Source: Takifugu bimaculatus (taxonomy: Eukaryota; Chordata; Actinopteri; Tetraodontiformes; Tetraodontidae). Taken from it: a stretch of DNA of 64,000 nt. The stretch is taken from positions 5,016,465 to 5,080,464 of the forward strand of contig CP034993.1 in the NCBI GenBank assembly GCA_004026145.2, in the 5' to 3' direction. Shown here piece after piece: positions 1 through 13,152 of this stretch. The notes beneath the pieces are model-generated. The model searched no databases and was not told where the DNA came from. It saw only the letters and a list, made by a program, of their open reading frames with translations. The translations under genes were made by a program, and so were the position numbers. Numbering within the stretch: position 1 is the first letter of the stretch; every line of letters begins with the position of its first letter.

Positions 1-1224
1 CTTTATTTTGCTCTGAATCTTCTGGTAGCTGAAACAAAGGCAGTGCAGCAAAAGGTTTCTTCAGTAAATTCAGAAAAAAATCATTACCAAATCATTATTA
101 AAGTAGTCATTTTCGTGAGCTCCTCAATAAATATGGAGCGGTCCAAGATGCCAGTAAAGCAGGTGTGTACAGGTGGACAGTGTTGGATCGCAATACCTCT
201 CGTGTGTCACTGCTAATTCGCATGTTCTTTGAATGAAGACTTTAAGAAGAAGAATGCCAATTTTAAAATGTATTTAGCAATAGAACCAATTCAAGATACA
301 AATATTACAGAGCTCCGGGCCAATTCATAACCCTACAATAACAAAGTCAATTGCTAGGGCATGAAGTCAACCTAACTATCCCTTGGCCCAGTCTTTTATA
401 GAAACACAAATGCAAATTATCAATGCTCATATAGTCCAATCCCGTCCTTCTTCTTGGATGACCTCGTCTTTTTCCAGTCCCATTGGATGCTGACACAGTC
501 CTTGTTCTCCGTTGTCTCCCAAATGGCCAGTTCAAAGTTCACCTTCTTGCAGAGGAACTTATCAACACCAGTAAACTATGCTGTCACATTTTACGACAGG
601 GTTTAACACTTTCCGTCTGACTGTCTCCTCCTGCCTCCAACTGTCTAAACAACATAAATGTCAAGGAAGGGTCAACTGACATTTATTACACTTGCTAAAT
701 ATTCTACCATTCCTAACTTCTAAAGTACTTCTAACAGAAAACAGAAACATATGATGGAACACATGATAACAAGATAAATACAAATTCTCTTCAACAGAAT
801 CAGGATAAGATCCCAAATTAGGACAGTTAAGGAAGATCAGGTAGACAAAGACGAGGCAATGTTTTATCTGTTCGCATGAACTACTTGGAGGGTCACACAT
901 GTTGAATCGCTGTGAGCTATGTGAGGGTCCAGGCTTCCTGTGACCTCAGACTCACCTTTGAATATAGATATTAAAAACAGCCCAGTCCAGACTCGAGTCT
1001 CAGCTAAAACTCTGCTACGCTAAAACTGCAGTACAAACATGAGCAGGGCCAGAGATGTGTCCATTCTTCTCATCTGCTTATCCAGGGTTGACTTTTGGGT
1101 TAAAGGTAATGGGTTAACTGGGACCCAAGTCCTGCATCAAAGCAAACCCATGCTCCGCCAGGCCCCATGGGTGCAGTTCCAGCTACCACACGCTCGCCAC
1201 CGTGCCCCACCACCAGGCACATGC

Positions 1225-1233
1225 ACGCACACG

Positions 1234-1273
<40 letters not shown>

Positions 1274-1281
1274 TACATACA
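1225..1281. repeat. (CA)n microsatellite, compound
   Basis: A CG/CA alternating tract (acgcgcgcgc) runs into about 14 CA units and then short ATAC units. The purine-pyrimidine alternation with CG steps makes it a plausible Z-DNA former. Confidence 0.95.
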
Positions 1282-2807
1282 GTTTATATGTTTATTGTAC
1301 AAGAAATTAGTCTTTCCATCGAGATCTCTGAACAGCTCTATAGCAGCCAGTGTAATGACACAGCATCTTCCTTATCCGTGTATCAGTATTTGCTATACTG
1401 TTGTGACAGTTAAGGGATACTGTCAGTGATGGGATGGAACGTCTCACTATTACACACACGACCCACCTCCCACTGACACTTACTACCGCGGAGGCTCTCA
1501 CGTTAATCTCTGTTTTCCAGACCATTTCTGACCCTCTACCTGCATATATCTATGTACCATATAGCACATCATGCCCCAGCTCACACTAGCCACCTCCACA
1601 CACATTCATATCTGCTACATGCAGCGCTGCATGGTTAACGTAAGCATGCCTTCATCCATAAAAATGTCGGTATTATTCATGAAAAGAATCATTATCACCC
1701 ATTGGGCAGAGGTCGCAGGAAGGTCCTTTGAGGTGGTGACCAGAGTCTGGAGCCCAGTCTGGCCCATATCTCCCTCCGTGCCTTTGCCAGCGTGTCTCTG
1801 GCTGCCCCAGGTTCACGTCACACCATAACAGGATCCATCAGCAAGCCAAGCCTTGGATGAAGAGCAGGAGGTTGAAGAGCAACAGAAGAGAAGAGAATCC
1901 TCTATTTGATCTCAGTCTTGCCGTCTCTGTGTCTTCAGGAATGCTTGTCGGATGGTGATGGAGTGTTGTGCCGGCGCCGCGGGTCTCCAACGCAGCCCGA
2001 CCACGGCTCTAATCCTGTTTATTCATTCACATGCTCTGTAATAGCGCACGCTGGCACCCATTCATGCTTTGAAGCACTCACTGTAAGCTATTTCATGCAT
2101 GTTGTGCTGAGTTGTGCGCCTGTTTGTTTGTGCCTCCGGTGCCAAAATGTGAGCTGTGATAGTGTCACTCATTGGGCCTGAAAAAAAGGGTGATGGAGAT
2201 GATATATGGGCGACGGTAATGAGCCCAATGTGGGAGCATGGTGCATTACTGGGATTGAAAAATTGGAATTGAGATGTAAAAAAGACACAACCGTTGCTGT
2301 TGCTGAGGAAATCTTGAGATCTTGACCTCATTCATGGAATTAATGTGGGATTGAAGCTGCTAATGTTCTGTGAGTGTGAGCAGTTCTGCTAAATATGAGG
2401 GGATGTCAGTAACGTCACAGCACCACTAATTCTGCCCCAGCAAGAGACCTTTCCCACCTCTGACTGACATCATTATTATTAACAGCTTCTCTTCATTGGC
2501 GATTTTAAAAGTGTATATATTTTCCTGCTTCTTCTAAATGAGTCATACATCTCTACGTGTGTGTGTATGTATTATTTCTCAGCATGTGTACTCCTGTGTA
2601 TGAAGATGGGTAATACACACTGCAGAGAACAGCAGAAAACATTGCTTCAGGAACATTGCTGCATAATTCTGGGTGTCATGGGAGACTCGCCTGCTTGCCT
2701 GATTTCTATGGAGAAATGTCTGCCTGTGTTTGAAGAGACTAAAATAGAAGAGTACAAAGCATGTCAGGGGGTAAAATCTCTGATCCCACCACAGCTAGGG
2801 ATGAGTT

Positions 2808-2809
<2 letters not shown>

Positions 2810-2887
<78 letters not shown>

Positions 2888-2895
2888 CATCATCA
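2810..2895. repeat. (CAT)n trinucleotide microsatellite
   Basis: About 28 CAT units with one CCT interruption near the right end, followed by a short TTG run. It is open in several frames on both strands (His, Ser, Ile, Asp runs), which explains the apparent ORFs here. Confidence 0.97.
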
Positions 2896-4636
2896 CTTAT
2901 TATTGTTGTTGTTGTTCTTGACAGAAACACAAATTCAATCACTTCCAGTGTTTCCAGTTTCTTTTTAGTTTTACATTTTTTGCATTGGACATTATTTTAA
3001 ATTTGAATTATAAAGTTCATTGTGAGGGAAAGAGGAATACATTTTGAGGAAGCTAAATTAGGCTACATGAGGGCTATTTAGCAGCTGGTTCTTTGGACAG
3101 CATGTTTTCCTTCTTGCTGGAAGGCTCCTGAAATGCTCCTGTCCCTCGGTCTCTGGAGGAGTCCCTTTGTTCATACTGTGTTTTTGGGGAGCACCTGTGG
3201 AGACACCATGAGTCATGGGTGGATTTATGTATTTTGGTAGTGGTTATTTCTAAATTGCATAGAAGGAAACAGGGATCACAGGCAATGACCTGCCCATCTG
3301 GTAATATCTTGCTCACGCTCAGCAAATGTCAGCACATTTACTGGAGATAAAACACAACCCAGTCACGTGAAGTTGAAGAGAGCAAAGAGCGGGAGGTGGG
3401 AGGGGACTGGTTGCCGTGGTTGCAGCGAGGGTTGTGACCCTTCACATCAACCTGGTCATTTGGAGCATGTTGCAGAGTAAAAGAATGGGATTTTATGGAT
3501 TTTGATTCTTTCTCTTTAGCAGCTTCTCTCTGACCCTCCACCTCCTTCTGTTTGAGGCTTTTGTACATTTCCTTCGCTCCTGTTTTTAAGTGAATTTGAC
3601 CACAACAGCAACTCTGTGAACTTGTGATATTTTCCAAATGCCAGTTTGTCTCTTCTCACCCAGGCATGGTAGATTACCTATAAGAGTTAGGACTTATGAA
3701 CATGCGACTGTAGTTGTTTGAGTTGTTTAAAAAGGCTGGAATGAGTCAGGTTACTTTCTATGTTTTGAAATGTCGCTCATCTTCTTTCCTACTTACACAG
3801 ACTGCACACACGCTGCTGTTGTCTGACTGTAACCTTGGAGCACAAATACAGCTTAAGCTTTTCTTGAAATTAAAGTTTAACACTGCATTTTATAGCTCAG
3901 CCGTTCCGTCCACCATAGCGGGCTTTTCATGGCTCTGAATCCTGATATCGTGTGAGAAAGATTGACCCATTCTTTCATGAAACTTGAATAAAACCTTTTG
4001 AGATAAAAGCATGTATTTAAATCATAGGCAACACATTAATTTTGCCTCCCTGTGATTGCGATTATAGAGAGTTGCAGGTGTCGCCCTGGGCAACAGCACA
4101 GCAAAATGCGCATTTCCAGAGCATGTCAAAGCACCTCCAAACTTCATCTGAAGCCAAGCAGGCATTGATGGGAGTGGCGGCTCCCCCGGCAGAGCCAGAA
4201 CACCCTCCCTCAACGGGGCGCTACGCCTGAGAGGTGTCCTGCACAGGTGAGCAGGAGATTTGGTGGGAGAAACCCCTAAAGACAGTCAAGGATCTGATAA
4301 GAAACACACGTTAACTCCGAACTCGGGGAAATCTGGCTTCCTTTAATGAGACTTGTGCGTTTAAAGCTAATTTCCTGTATTTATATCCTTTCACATGGCA
4401 CTGACATAGACGCTAAGACCACATACTGATGCTGCTGTTTTGACAACTTTAGTAAAGTTTGAGAATTAAATAAATGTGTTTTTTAAAAGTGCCAACACCC
4501 AGTGATGTCATGTTGCAGCCTCTGACTTCCTTCGTTCAGAGACTAAACTGTTTCACTTCAGTTTTCACACCTCCCAAGCAGCCACCATCATCCTCCCATG
4601 GATCCACTTTATTCAGGTCAGAGCCAGCACCTCACT

Positions 4637-4739
<103 letters not shown>

Positions 4740-7327
4740 CCCTTCACAGCTTTTTGAAGAATTCAGGTGCTGACCTTTGCTTTGGGCACACAGTCCAGAA
4801 GCATCACAAAAAACTAATTCCAGAGCTGGAAATAACATAAATACTGAAATGAAAGCCTCTCGGCTTAATGCCAGCAAATCTTTAATTCATGTGATTGCTG
4901 CCTCCTGTGGTTGATCTTGCTGATTATGTTCCTCTCAGACTGGTACCCTGCTCGGCTGTACAATATACAGGTGTGTGAGTTGGTGTAAACCCTGTGCGTG
5001 TGTGTGTGTGTGTTTTGGATCATTAATCTGCCCCCCTGCTGTACAATCCTGTCTCCCTTTGGCAAAGTCGTGGTGCTTCCACTGATGCTGATGCCCATAA
5101 GAAGAATAAAAGCACTTTGAAACATTTCCTAATGGATGGCCGTGTTCACCTTGTCCAGCTTGTTTAGACAGCTTTTTTACTGTATTCTTTTCTTATTTCA
5201 GTAATGACAACCTTATTGCATATATTTTAACACCACACGTCATTCAGCGTATCAAAAATCCAGGACGTTGGGCTGAACCAGCATTAATAGCTGCATGGCA
5301 ATAAAGGAGTTATATCTTATCCCTAAACCTTCAGAAGAACCAATGCTGTGGACATGATAACATCATTAATACTGACATTCTATCAGACATGAGCTTAATT
5401 TCACATATTTATTCTTATGACCTCTTATAATCTCAAAGGTACTTCTGGAAATAGACAAACGGGCTAAACGACTCTCAGCTAACGTCCGTCTGCTAAAGTC
5501 AGTTTGAGGTAACCATACTGACATTCCCATCATGTTTCTTATTGGCATAAACTCCCTTCCCATGCAGTTGGTCTGGCACAGATCTGGCCTGTGCCGGCGT
5601 GTCTAACTGCTGTAAAGCAGTTTCCATGTCTGATGCAAAAGAAGAACACAGCAACAACGATGCAGAGCAGCTGCCATGGAAAAGGGAAACATTTCCTTTT
5701 TGAACTGCCAGTTAACTGGACTGCATGCCAGCAACATGAATGGAGCTCTCTCTGGAGACCGCTGCCCCCTTTTCAACACAAAAAAAAAGGAAATCAGTTA
5801 ATCACAGACAGACAATATACTGCCTCTCACTGGCAGCCAATTAAATGCATCTCCACTGCCATGAAAGCGTGCATTTGAGATTATCCAGAAGTGGTGTGAG
5901 CGAGCCCAGACGTTGCTTAGTTTTGCTTTAATCTCCTCGGGAACATGTGGCGCCAAACAGGTGAAAATTGACCCCCAGATGCAGAGGAAAGTGGCCTCAC
6001 TCTGAAGATGTGCTTTTCTCTTCGCCCTTCACCTCCTGTTTAATGCAGCAGGCTGTTGGTACATTGTAATAACTGAAGGTCACATTTTTATTGCCAACAT
6101 CTGTCTTCTGGACTCACCAGCAAAAGAAGAGAGAGATATTAGAGAGGAGACATGATGTCTGATGTCTTTTTACCATCGGAGCATTTAGAATCCAGATAGT
6201 GGATGAGCACAGAATGGTTCCGGTGCAGCTTTAGCCTTTTTATTTCAGACCCACTCAGTGTAATTAGGCTGATAACTCTGGGCTGCTCCAGTTGTTATGT
6301 AACACACAGATGGCTGTGTGTTTACCTCAGCTTACTCTTCCTATGATGCACCTCTGCCTGTCTCCTGTCTGGATGACCCTGGTGAGAACGATTTGACCAA
6401 GACTGATGAGAAACAAGGTGATTTTTCAACTGTGGCAAAGAGCAGAAGCTGTTCTGGTGACTCCTTTTGCTGAAACTGAACCAGAACTGAAACACACACA
6501 CTCACACACCCACACTCATGTACGTGCATTGTCCTGTCATCTTTTCCCTACATATCAGCCTGCAGCCATGGCAGCAGGATGCAGCTGTTGTGTGAAGACA
6601 AGTCTTTACTTCCTGTTTCACATGGGTTATCAGAGGAAGGCTGAGGCTTCTTATTGTGACTCATGTAGACACTCTTCCTCAGCAGAGGAGGAGATGCAGC
6701 ATTTGCAGGGTTATCAACCCATTACAATATTGGATAATCTCTACTCCGGGGCAGTTAGCTGGTACTTAGATATTTCATGGGGAATTCAGCCTCCATGAAA
6801 AATGCAACAAGCAAATCCACTGTCACATTTGTCGAGATCAGCTTTATATTGTTGTTTGATCACAAAAAAGGGAAAATGCTTGACTAGAGGTGATTGTTGG
6901 AAACAATTTAGGAATGTAATCCTGCGGGCTAAAGAAAGAAGATATGAGAAAGGGTGTGAACGGGAAGGGAAGCAGAAGGGAGGAGAGGCTCTCACTGTTG
7001 AGCTGCTAGCAGTTCTTCTTTAAGATAGATGGATGGGCAACAGACTGAGCAGACGGGGAAATAAAAAGCAAAAAGCAGACAAATGTAATGAAATCACAAC
7101 AAAACATGGAGTCTGGATCAGATAGAGAAGACGGAGGACACATTCTCACCTCTGTGGTGGAACAGAGCTGAGCTCAGCTGCTCAGACCTTCATTTCCAGA
7201 TGGTGGTGAACAACCAATGCCCTTCTAATAATCAATGATTAAGCTCTATAATCATCATCAGGTGAGGAGAAACTCATGTTTTAGCAGCGTTCCTTCATGT
7301 TTTTTATGTTGGACTTTTTTTATTGAG

Positions 7328-7330
<3 letters not shown>

Positions 7331-7405
<75 letters not shown>

Positions 7406-7406
7406 G
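7331..7406. repeat. (ACAG)n tetranucleotide microsatellite, 19 units
   Basis: A perfect ACAG tract of 76 bp, preceded by a T-rich stretch. No transposon body was recognised next to it. Confidence 0.97.
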
Positions 7407-7867
7407 TTTTTCCTGTATCTTCTTCTTCCAGCCAGGAGAGGAACCTTAGACATTTTAAATCTGAGCATATAAACTAAACAACAGTCAATGGCTTTTTAAT
7501 CATCAGCATCTTTTAATACAATCTTAATAACTTGCTTAAGTTGTCGCAGGTATTAGTGTATTCTGAGGGATAAAAGAGGCTGTTGTCGAATCAATACTAA
7601 TTACACCACCAAAGCCTCTTTTCCCACTAATGATTTTAAACATCACAGCTGTGTTGGAGGTAAAAGCGTCACTCTTTTGTTCCACACAGATGAAGAAAGC
7701 TGCACTAAAGCTGTAGCTTGTTGTGGATCTGGTGTGTAGGTGATAAAATCCGTTAGTCCCTTTCCACTGCTATAGAACAGTTTTAAACACTATGCTAGGA
7801 CCCAGGAGTGTAAATCAGTTTGAACACAAATAACGCAGTCTTTAGCTTTCCATCTGACTGAATTCTT

Positions 7868-7999
7868 ACAACAGTCAGCAACAGCTGCAGCAGCAGCAGA
7901 GCAGCAACAGCAGCAGCACCAGCAGAGCAGCAGCAACAGCAGCAGCAACAGCAGTATTAGCAGCAACAGCATCAGCAGCAACAGCATCAGCAGCGGCAG
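7868..7999. repeat. CAG/CAA imperfect trinucleotide tract
   Basis: Interspersed CAG, CAA, CAT and GAG triplets. The minus-strand frame is a Leu/Ala/Cys run. It could in principle encode poly-Gln, but there is no flanking coding signal, so it is called a repeat. Confidence 0.85.
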
Positions 8000-9770
8000 A
8001 GCAGCAGTAGCAGTGTGAGCCACCACAGTTTACCTGCACAGTTTAATCCAGCTGTGCTCAGAATCAGACTTCGGTGTCAGAATTTGTTCCTTGTCCCAGT
8101 TTATATGCAACAATGACCTCCTCCTCAACACTAGGTGGCAATAAGCATTTTTTCTACGGCCCCTTTGTGGTTGAGCTGCACAAGATAAACAGCTGGAGTC
8201 AGGCGGCAGAGCAGCATCTTTGTCAAGAGGAAGATGGAGAATGAACCTTTGCTCATCTGGTACATAAAAGAACTGTTATTGTCTAGATAGGCTGCATGCT
8301 AGCCCTCGTGGTCATGGTGGCGTTCTTGGATGTTTTTGTCCTGGCTCACACACCAGCGTGGAGGTGGTGGAGCATGAGCACGTGTGTTCTGTAGCTTAAC
8401 TTTAAGACTAATGCCCAAACATGCTGGAGCAAATCGCTCTCCAGCCTCATGAGCTGGGCTCTTTGTTGGATATGAACTGATGTCAGAGAGACCATCCCAT
8501 TTCCATGCACTTTAGTTGTCCAGTTGCAGTGGGATTGAGGCAATAACATCTTTTTTGAAGCGTCCTGTAAATGTAGTGAGAGATTCAGTGTTCAGTCTGG
8601 ATTTGCTATGTATTAAAGGCAATGAAAATAAATGTGAAGGGTGGATCTGACAAGGTGAGTGGCTTTTGTCTTTGCTGGTGGGTCTGGCATTCAGAAGGCA
8701 ATTTCCTTTCTAATATTTGAAATCGTGATTGAATTATTAATGTCTGCTCCTCACTCAGAATGGGGAGCAGACATCGAGAGAGAGAGAGGTTCTCAGTGGA
8801 GAGACGGAAGGATCAAGCATGTCCATCTCCGTCCACTGTCCTTCACCCAGGTATTCTTGTCGTAGACCTCAAATTGCTTCATCTGGATATTTGAGGTGAA
8901 CCTGTGGTGAGTCTTGTTTGAGGGTTGTTAGAAGTGGAAAAGGCAGCTCCTGGGTGATGCAGGAGCTGTGCTGTATATCTTTTTTAAATGAATCACAGCG
9001 TGAACCAGCCCAGTCGGGTCTTTTGCAAATATTTTCTGCACGGACACATGCAGTGTCAGAAACCACAGTAATAAATCCCTCCTCTCCTGACCATTTATTG
9101 GCTGCATCATTCTCTCCCTTCTTTCTCTTCAGGCTCTGTTACTGTCTCTCTCTCTTTCATTGCTTTTTGTATTAAGTATTACTTTCATCTGCCTAATATT
9201 CCCCCTTTATTAAATTTCAGGTTCCATCCTGTCTGTTGTCAATAACATAAAGGTGATAAAATCAAAGAAATTCTCTTTTCGAAAGAGCTGTCACAGTTCC
9301 TCCAGCTAGATGTCACTGTTCCCAGGAGGCTTGTTGTATGAGGCCCACCAGCAGAACTACAGAAATATTCACAATTGTTGGTGTCCACTACTGCACCCAT
9401 GTCTATCAGCACAACTGTGATTATTAACCCAGAGTCACCATCAAACTATCCCCATTTGAATTTACATCAATTGATGCTGGTACTTTCTTTCAAAGCAGTC
9501 CAGCTGGTGTTTACCATAATGATCTTCTTTCTGAGCATGGAACATTTCTGGTACTTCACAACAACCATTTTTTCAAAAAGCTGATAAATTGTAGATATTA
9601 GTCTAAAAGGCCGTATTATGATAAATGTGTCTCACACAACCCTGGACCTTCTGCCTACACGTTTGCATTCATTAAAAAGACTCAGAGAACCTTGAGTTTA
9701 GAGCAAACTTGGGAGAATTTCACTTTGTCCACAGTCGAAGCTCTCATTAGTCCTTCGTTGCCCCAGGACC

Positions 9771-10191
9771 TGTTACGGTCTGGGTTTGAACAGGACCCGA
9801 AAGCAGGCAAAAGTCCAAAATAGGTTTTACACAAAAAGGGCAGTCCTCCTGGACTGTAGGGAAGCAACAGTTCAAACTTCTGGTGCGCACAGAGAGCTCC
9901 AGCGCGGAGCCAACACAGGAGTCGAGTTCTGCACGTTTCCCGATTCCAGCAGGATGGGACGGAGACATCCAACGAGCAGGGATACGCACCAAAAACAAGA
10001 GACCAAAAGTCACCAAAATGTTCCAAAGTCACCAAAAACACAAAAATACTCCCACACTGGTAAGCAGGAGTCCAAACCTTTAATAGGCAGCTAGATTACA
10101 GATAGACTGCAGGTGCATCAGTCTGTGGCAGGAGCATAGCTCTACCACACCCCCTGCAGAAAAAAACAATCTGGAACCCTGGACCCTAACA
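9771..10191 (-). repeat. LTR of the Gypsy remnant
   Basis: On the minus strand the 421-bp unit starts TGTTAGGG and ends GTAACA, the TG...CA termini expected of an LTR. It directly follows a polypurine tract (GGGGGAGGTAA). No second copy was seen in the window, so target-site duplication cannot be tested. Confidence 0.75.
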
Positions 10192-10206
10192 TTACCTCCC
10201 CCTCAA

Positions 10207-10660
10207 CGGGCACCTCCTGGCGCCCTACCAGGCTTATCCGGGTGGGGGCGGAAAAAGTCACGGGGGAGGTCGCTGTTCAGGACAAAATGGTGGGGAACCC
10301 ACGATCGCACCGTTGGACTGTACCCCTCCCAGTCAACCAGGAACTGGAACTCTTGTCACCGTCGACGGACGTCCAGGATGCGCCGGACGGAGGGACCAGA
10401 TCCGACTCAGTGACCGGCTTCACCTGGAACGAGAGGTCCTTCGTAGGGAGGCAAATCTTCTGGTCAGGCTGATAGGATGGGACCGGAGTGCGGTGCCGAT
10501 TGGCCTGCCGTTGAGAGCGCTGGGAGGCCCGCATGAGTGCAGCGCGGACCCGCCTCCTCTGCTTCCTACACCGGCGTACGTCGGCCTGCACTGAGGGCAA
10601 CGCCACCTTGTCCTCCGGGACGAACAGCCAGTTCGATGGGACCCCACCTGGATCCAGAAC
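10207..10660 (-). pseudogene. Gypsy integrase C-terminal region, broken
   Basis: The minus-strand frame carries the motif series typical of the integrase C-terminal part of fish Ty3/Gypsy elements: VALPSVQADVRRCR, an Arg-rich helix, QRQANRHRTPVP, YQPDQK and LPTKDLSFQVK. The reading then jumps to a chromodomain-tail-like end (FFRPHPDKPG, next to the polypurine tract), implying deletion of the GPF/chromo module. Frameshifts and stops show it is dead. It acted in insertion of retroelement cDNA into host DNA. It sits directly upstream (on the minus strand) of the LTR, as expected. Confidence 0.75.
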
Positions 10661-10899
10661 TGATTACTGGGACCATCTTCTCCACTTGCCAGGATGTGGC
10701 CCCCAGGAAAACTGCAGCGGCTCTCCTCCCGTGGCAGAGCGCATCACCGACCCTGGGCACCTGGACTGCGCTACCTGGCCACACCACACGGGGGAACGCC
10801 CCACCTCCTTAGCTCTCCTGGCGGAGTCCGAACCACAGGCGTGGGGGTGAGTGCAGGGCAAAGGCAGTTGGTGCAGGGCAAAGGCAGTTGGCCCGACAG

Positions 10900-11066
10900 G
10901 CCACGCTCCAACTCACTCTCCTGGTCGACCAATCGATCTGGGGGTTGTGGCGAGCCAGCCAAGGAGACCCGAGAACCCCTGGAGAAGAGGATGCCGGGAT
11001 GAGGAGCAGGCGGATCTGCCTTTGATGGTTCCCGGAGACAAGGACGGGTCTTGGCTGTTGGTCTAC
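10900..11066 (-). pseudogene. Gypsy aspartic protease fragment
   Basis: The minus-strand frame reads SGNHQRQIRLLLIPASS, then VLGSPWLARHNPQIDW. This resembles the C-terminal half of the retropepsin-like protease of fish Gypsy elements, where a hydrophobic LG-PWL-HNP-IDW motif follows the active-site region. The catalytic DTG is not included. A 20-bp direct duplication (two copies between 10853 and 10892) lies at its downstream edge. Assignment is by motif recognition. Confidence 0.65.
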
Positions 11067-11089
11067 GCCATGCTGAGTTTTATAGGCAA

Positions 11090-11275
11090 GCACAAGTAGT
11101 TTGTAGGTGAGGCTTGAAGGCAGTACACGTGTTCCGGGGTGGGGGTGATGTGCTGCCAAGACTTGGTTTGGGTCAGAATCTTGGCAGCTGAGTTCTGGAC
11201 CTGCTGTAGCCTCTTCAGGGATGTGTTGGGGAGACTGAACAGGTAGATCAGATTTGGGACATGGGGCAGGGTAGA
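11090..11275 (-). mobile_element. L2-clade LINE fragment (C-terminal RT region)
   Basis: The plus strand has the order 'tttgtaggtgaggcttgaa', 'gatgtgctgcc', 'gggtcagaatcttggcagc', then 'ttctggacctgctgtagc'. This parallels the segment at 49890-50040 of the better-preserved L2 LINE (cttgtaggtcaaaagaagg ... ctgcagcattttggatcaac). It is therefore an antisense scrap of a different L2 subfamily, abutting the Gypsy remnant. Confidence 0.5.
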
Positions 11276-11404
11276 GATTCAGTCCAGATTGTGCGCCTCC
11301 ATAGCTGGGTTTAGTAGTTTGACCTGCTGGGGGACTGGGCTGGGAAGTGGAGGGTTCTTCGTTCAAACCTCGATGTGGATGAACTAGGATGTGGATATAA
11401 CCTG

Positions 11405-11606
11405 CCTTCCAGGGCTGTACCTTGGCTTCCAGTTGTGTACCTTGGCTTCCAGGGGTGTACCATTCGTTTCAGGGGTGTACCATTCCTTCCAGGGATTTAC
11501 CATTCTTTCTAGGGGTTGTACCATTTCTTCCCAGGGTATACCTTTGCTTCCAGGCATGTACCTTGCCTTCCAGGGCTGTACCGTGCCTCCCAAGGGTGTA
11601 ACTTTC
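11405..11606. repeat. 20-bp minisatellite, about 10 units
   Basis: Ten tandem units of 20-21 bp with consensus close to CTTCCAGGGGTGTACCATTC. Units differ from one another at several positions, so the array is old or was never homogenised. The period is not a multiple of three, so the apparent ORFs across it are not protein repeats. Confidence 0.93.
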
Positions 11607-11836
11607 CTGCCTTTCCAAAAGGTCAAGAAGATAGTTGATGGACCGTGGAGGGAGCAGTACATGCATGTCACACAAGATGAGCTGACACAGTGCTGACAGA
11701 TGCTCTCATGAGCTGAACAAAGTGCTGTAAACGTGTTTGCCCAAGAGCACTCATGCAAATGTGAGTTTAGAATGGCCATTATTTTCACAGCTGCACAGTA
11801 AAGGCAGGGAAGGGATCGACGGTCACATTTATGATC

Positions 11837-11862
11837 TGTGTGTGTGTGTGTGTGTGTGTGTG
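11837..11862. repeat. (GT)n microsatellite
   Basis: About 13 perfect GT units in otherwise non-repetitive sequence. Confidence 0.95.
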
Positions 11863-13083
11863 TACCATATTGTGTACTGCCAGAGCAGACATCAGTGTAA
11901 TTGACTGTTGAGGGCCAGTGATGGAGTTTGTACTGCTAATATCTATAACCAAATTGATCCATTTGGCAGGTGCTGGCCTCATTTGCACCTGTTACTGTTT
12001 ACAACACAAGAGGAAAGTAGCATCATTCAAAATTCAGGTCCCCTCACATGAATCCACTTCTTTTGGTTTTACCGTTTGCACTCTGCTGTGACAGTTGCTG
12101 AACAGGGCAGCAGGGACAGCAGACATGGACTGCTTGCTGATTTGAATAGATGAAGCTCTAAAAAGTTCCAGTCAGTGCAGAAACTCTCACAAAGTTCCCT
12201 GAAGTCAGTGGCTGAATCTGTCTCCCCTTCTGGTTTCTTCCTCTATGCATGTCAATGCTCAGCAGTGTCCCGAGCAGACAGTACATCCAGCACCAAAAGC
12301 TGTTCCCAAGCATGGATTTGGTTGCTCCGTGATTAGCATTTTTGACACTACAGCAGCTCTCATGCTTCATGACATCATTCACCCTTTCATGGGGCTCATT
12401 GGGCATCAGTGTAGCTGGAACCTGATCACTTGTTCAACCAACTATTAGCTGGCTTCACACTAGTAAAGAAGCAGCACATATGATGTGTGATGGATTCATT
12501 TTACAACTGAAGGCAGGATTTATTTGTTATGACATCCGGGGCAGCCCAACATAAGCTTACATGAATATGAAAAGTAAATGTGTGTGGATTGGGCTCTGCT
12601 GTCAGACTGATCTGAACGGCTGCTTGCAGAGGATACATCTGAAAGATTTCCCTTTATTTGTTCTCCATCTGTCATCTGCTATTACCTTCTATACTAATTG
12701 TTTGGAAAAAAAACTGAAATAATTGCTTTAAGTGTGTTTGGAGGAGCCTGGATTTTAAGGTTGCTCCAGGGTTGCTGAAAAGGCTTTAAAAGAAAAGGTG
12801 AGCTCTCCACTCATCCTTTAATTAGATGTGAGGAGATTACATTTCTTCGACTAAATTTCCCTGGTCTTCAGGCTTAAAAGCACCAATTAGTATTTGTCTT
12901 GACATAAGCAGAGTAGAGGACAATCTGGTTTATCTGCCTCTTTTGATGGATTCCACCTGGTTTTCTATTCACCTCAGCTCCTAAACCTGCAGCTGGTTTT
13001 GTCTTCTATGCAGCAGAGACTCAGGCTGGACAGAAGACTGAGAAAGAGACACACGAGCCTGCTGGAGAGAGGGTGTGAGAACA

Positions 13084-13152
13084 CACAGCCAAATCAAATC
13101 AATCTTTATTTATATGGCGTCTTATACAATCAAAATTGTTTCAAGGCGCAGT
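13084..13152 (-). mobile_element. L2-type LINE 3' end, truncated
   Basis: The plus strand reads aatcaaatcaatctttattt, then tatggcgtcttatacaatca and aaattgtttcaaggcgc. This is the same 3' terminal block seen at 27556, 39605, 43803, 49352 and 55640. Read on the minus strand it ends in a TGATT-rich tail. Only about 70 bp remain, a severely 5'-truncated insertion. Confidence 0.75.

Larger units (their letters stand above)
9771..11075 (-). mobile_element. Ty3/Gypsy LTR retrotransposon remnant (3' part)
   Basis: This is a decayed antisense element. Read on the minus strand it has, in order, an aspartic-protease-like piece (about 11066-10900), degenerate sequence, an integrase C-terminal piece (about 10660-10220), a purine-rich polypurine tract (10192-10206) and one LTR (10191-9771). 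Reverse transcriptase and RNase H, which should separate protease and integrase, are missing, so there is a large internal deletion. No 5' LTR was found. The GC-rich composition contrasts with the AT-rich flanks. The match to fish Gypsy polyproteins is from family knowledge, not from a search. Confidence 0.8.

Noticed and set aside
2561..3000. Open frames with poly-His, poly-Ser and poly-Asp
   Set aside because: They translate a (CAT)n microsatellite in different frames and strands; no flanking coding signal or splice context.
10533..11002. Plus-strand frames of about 90-105 codons
   Set aside because: Shadows of the GC-rich antisense Gypsy remnant.
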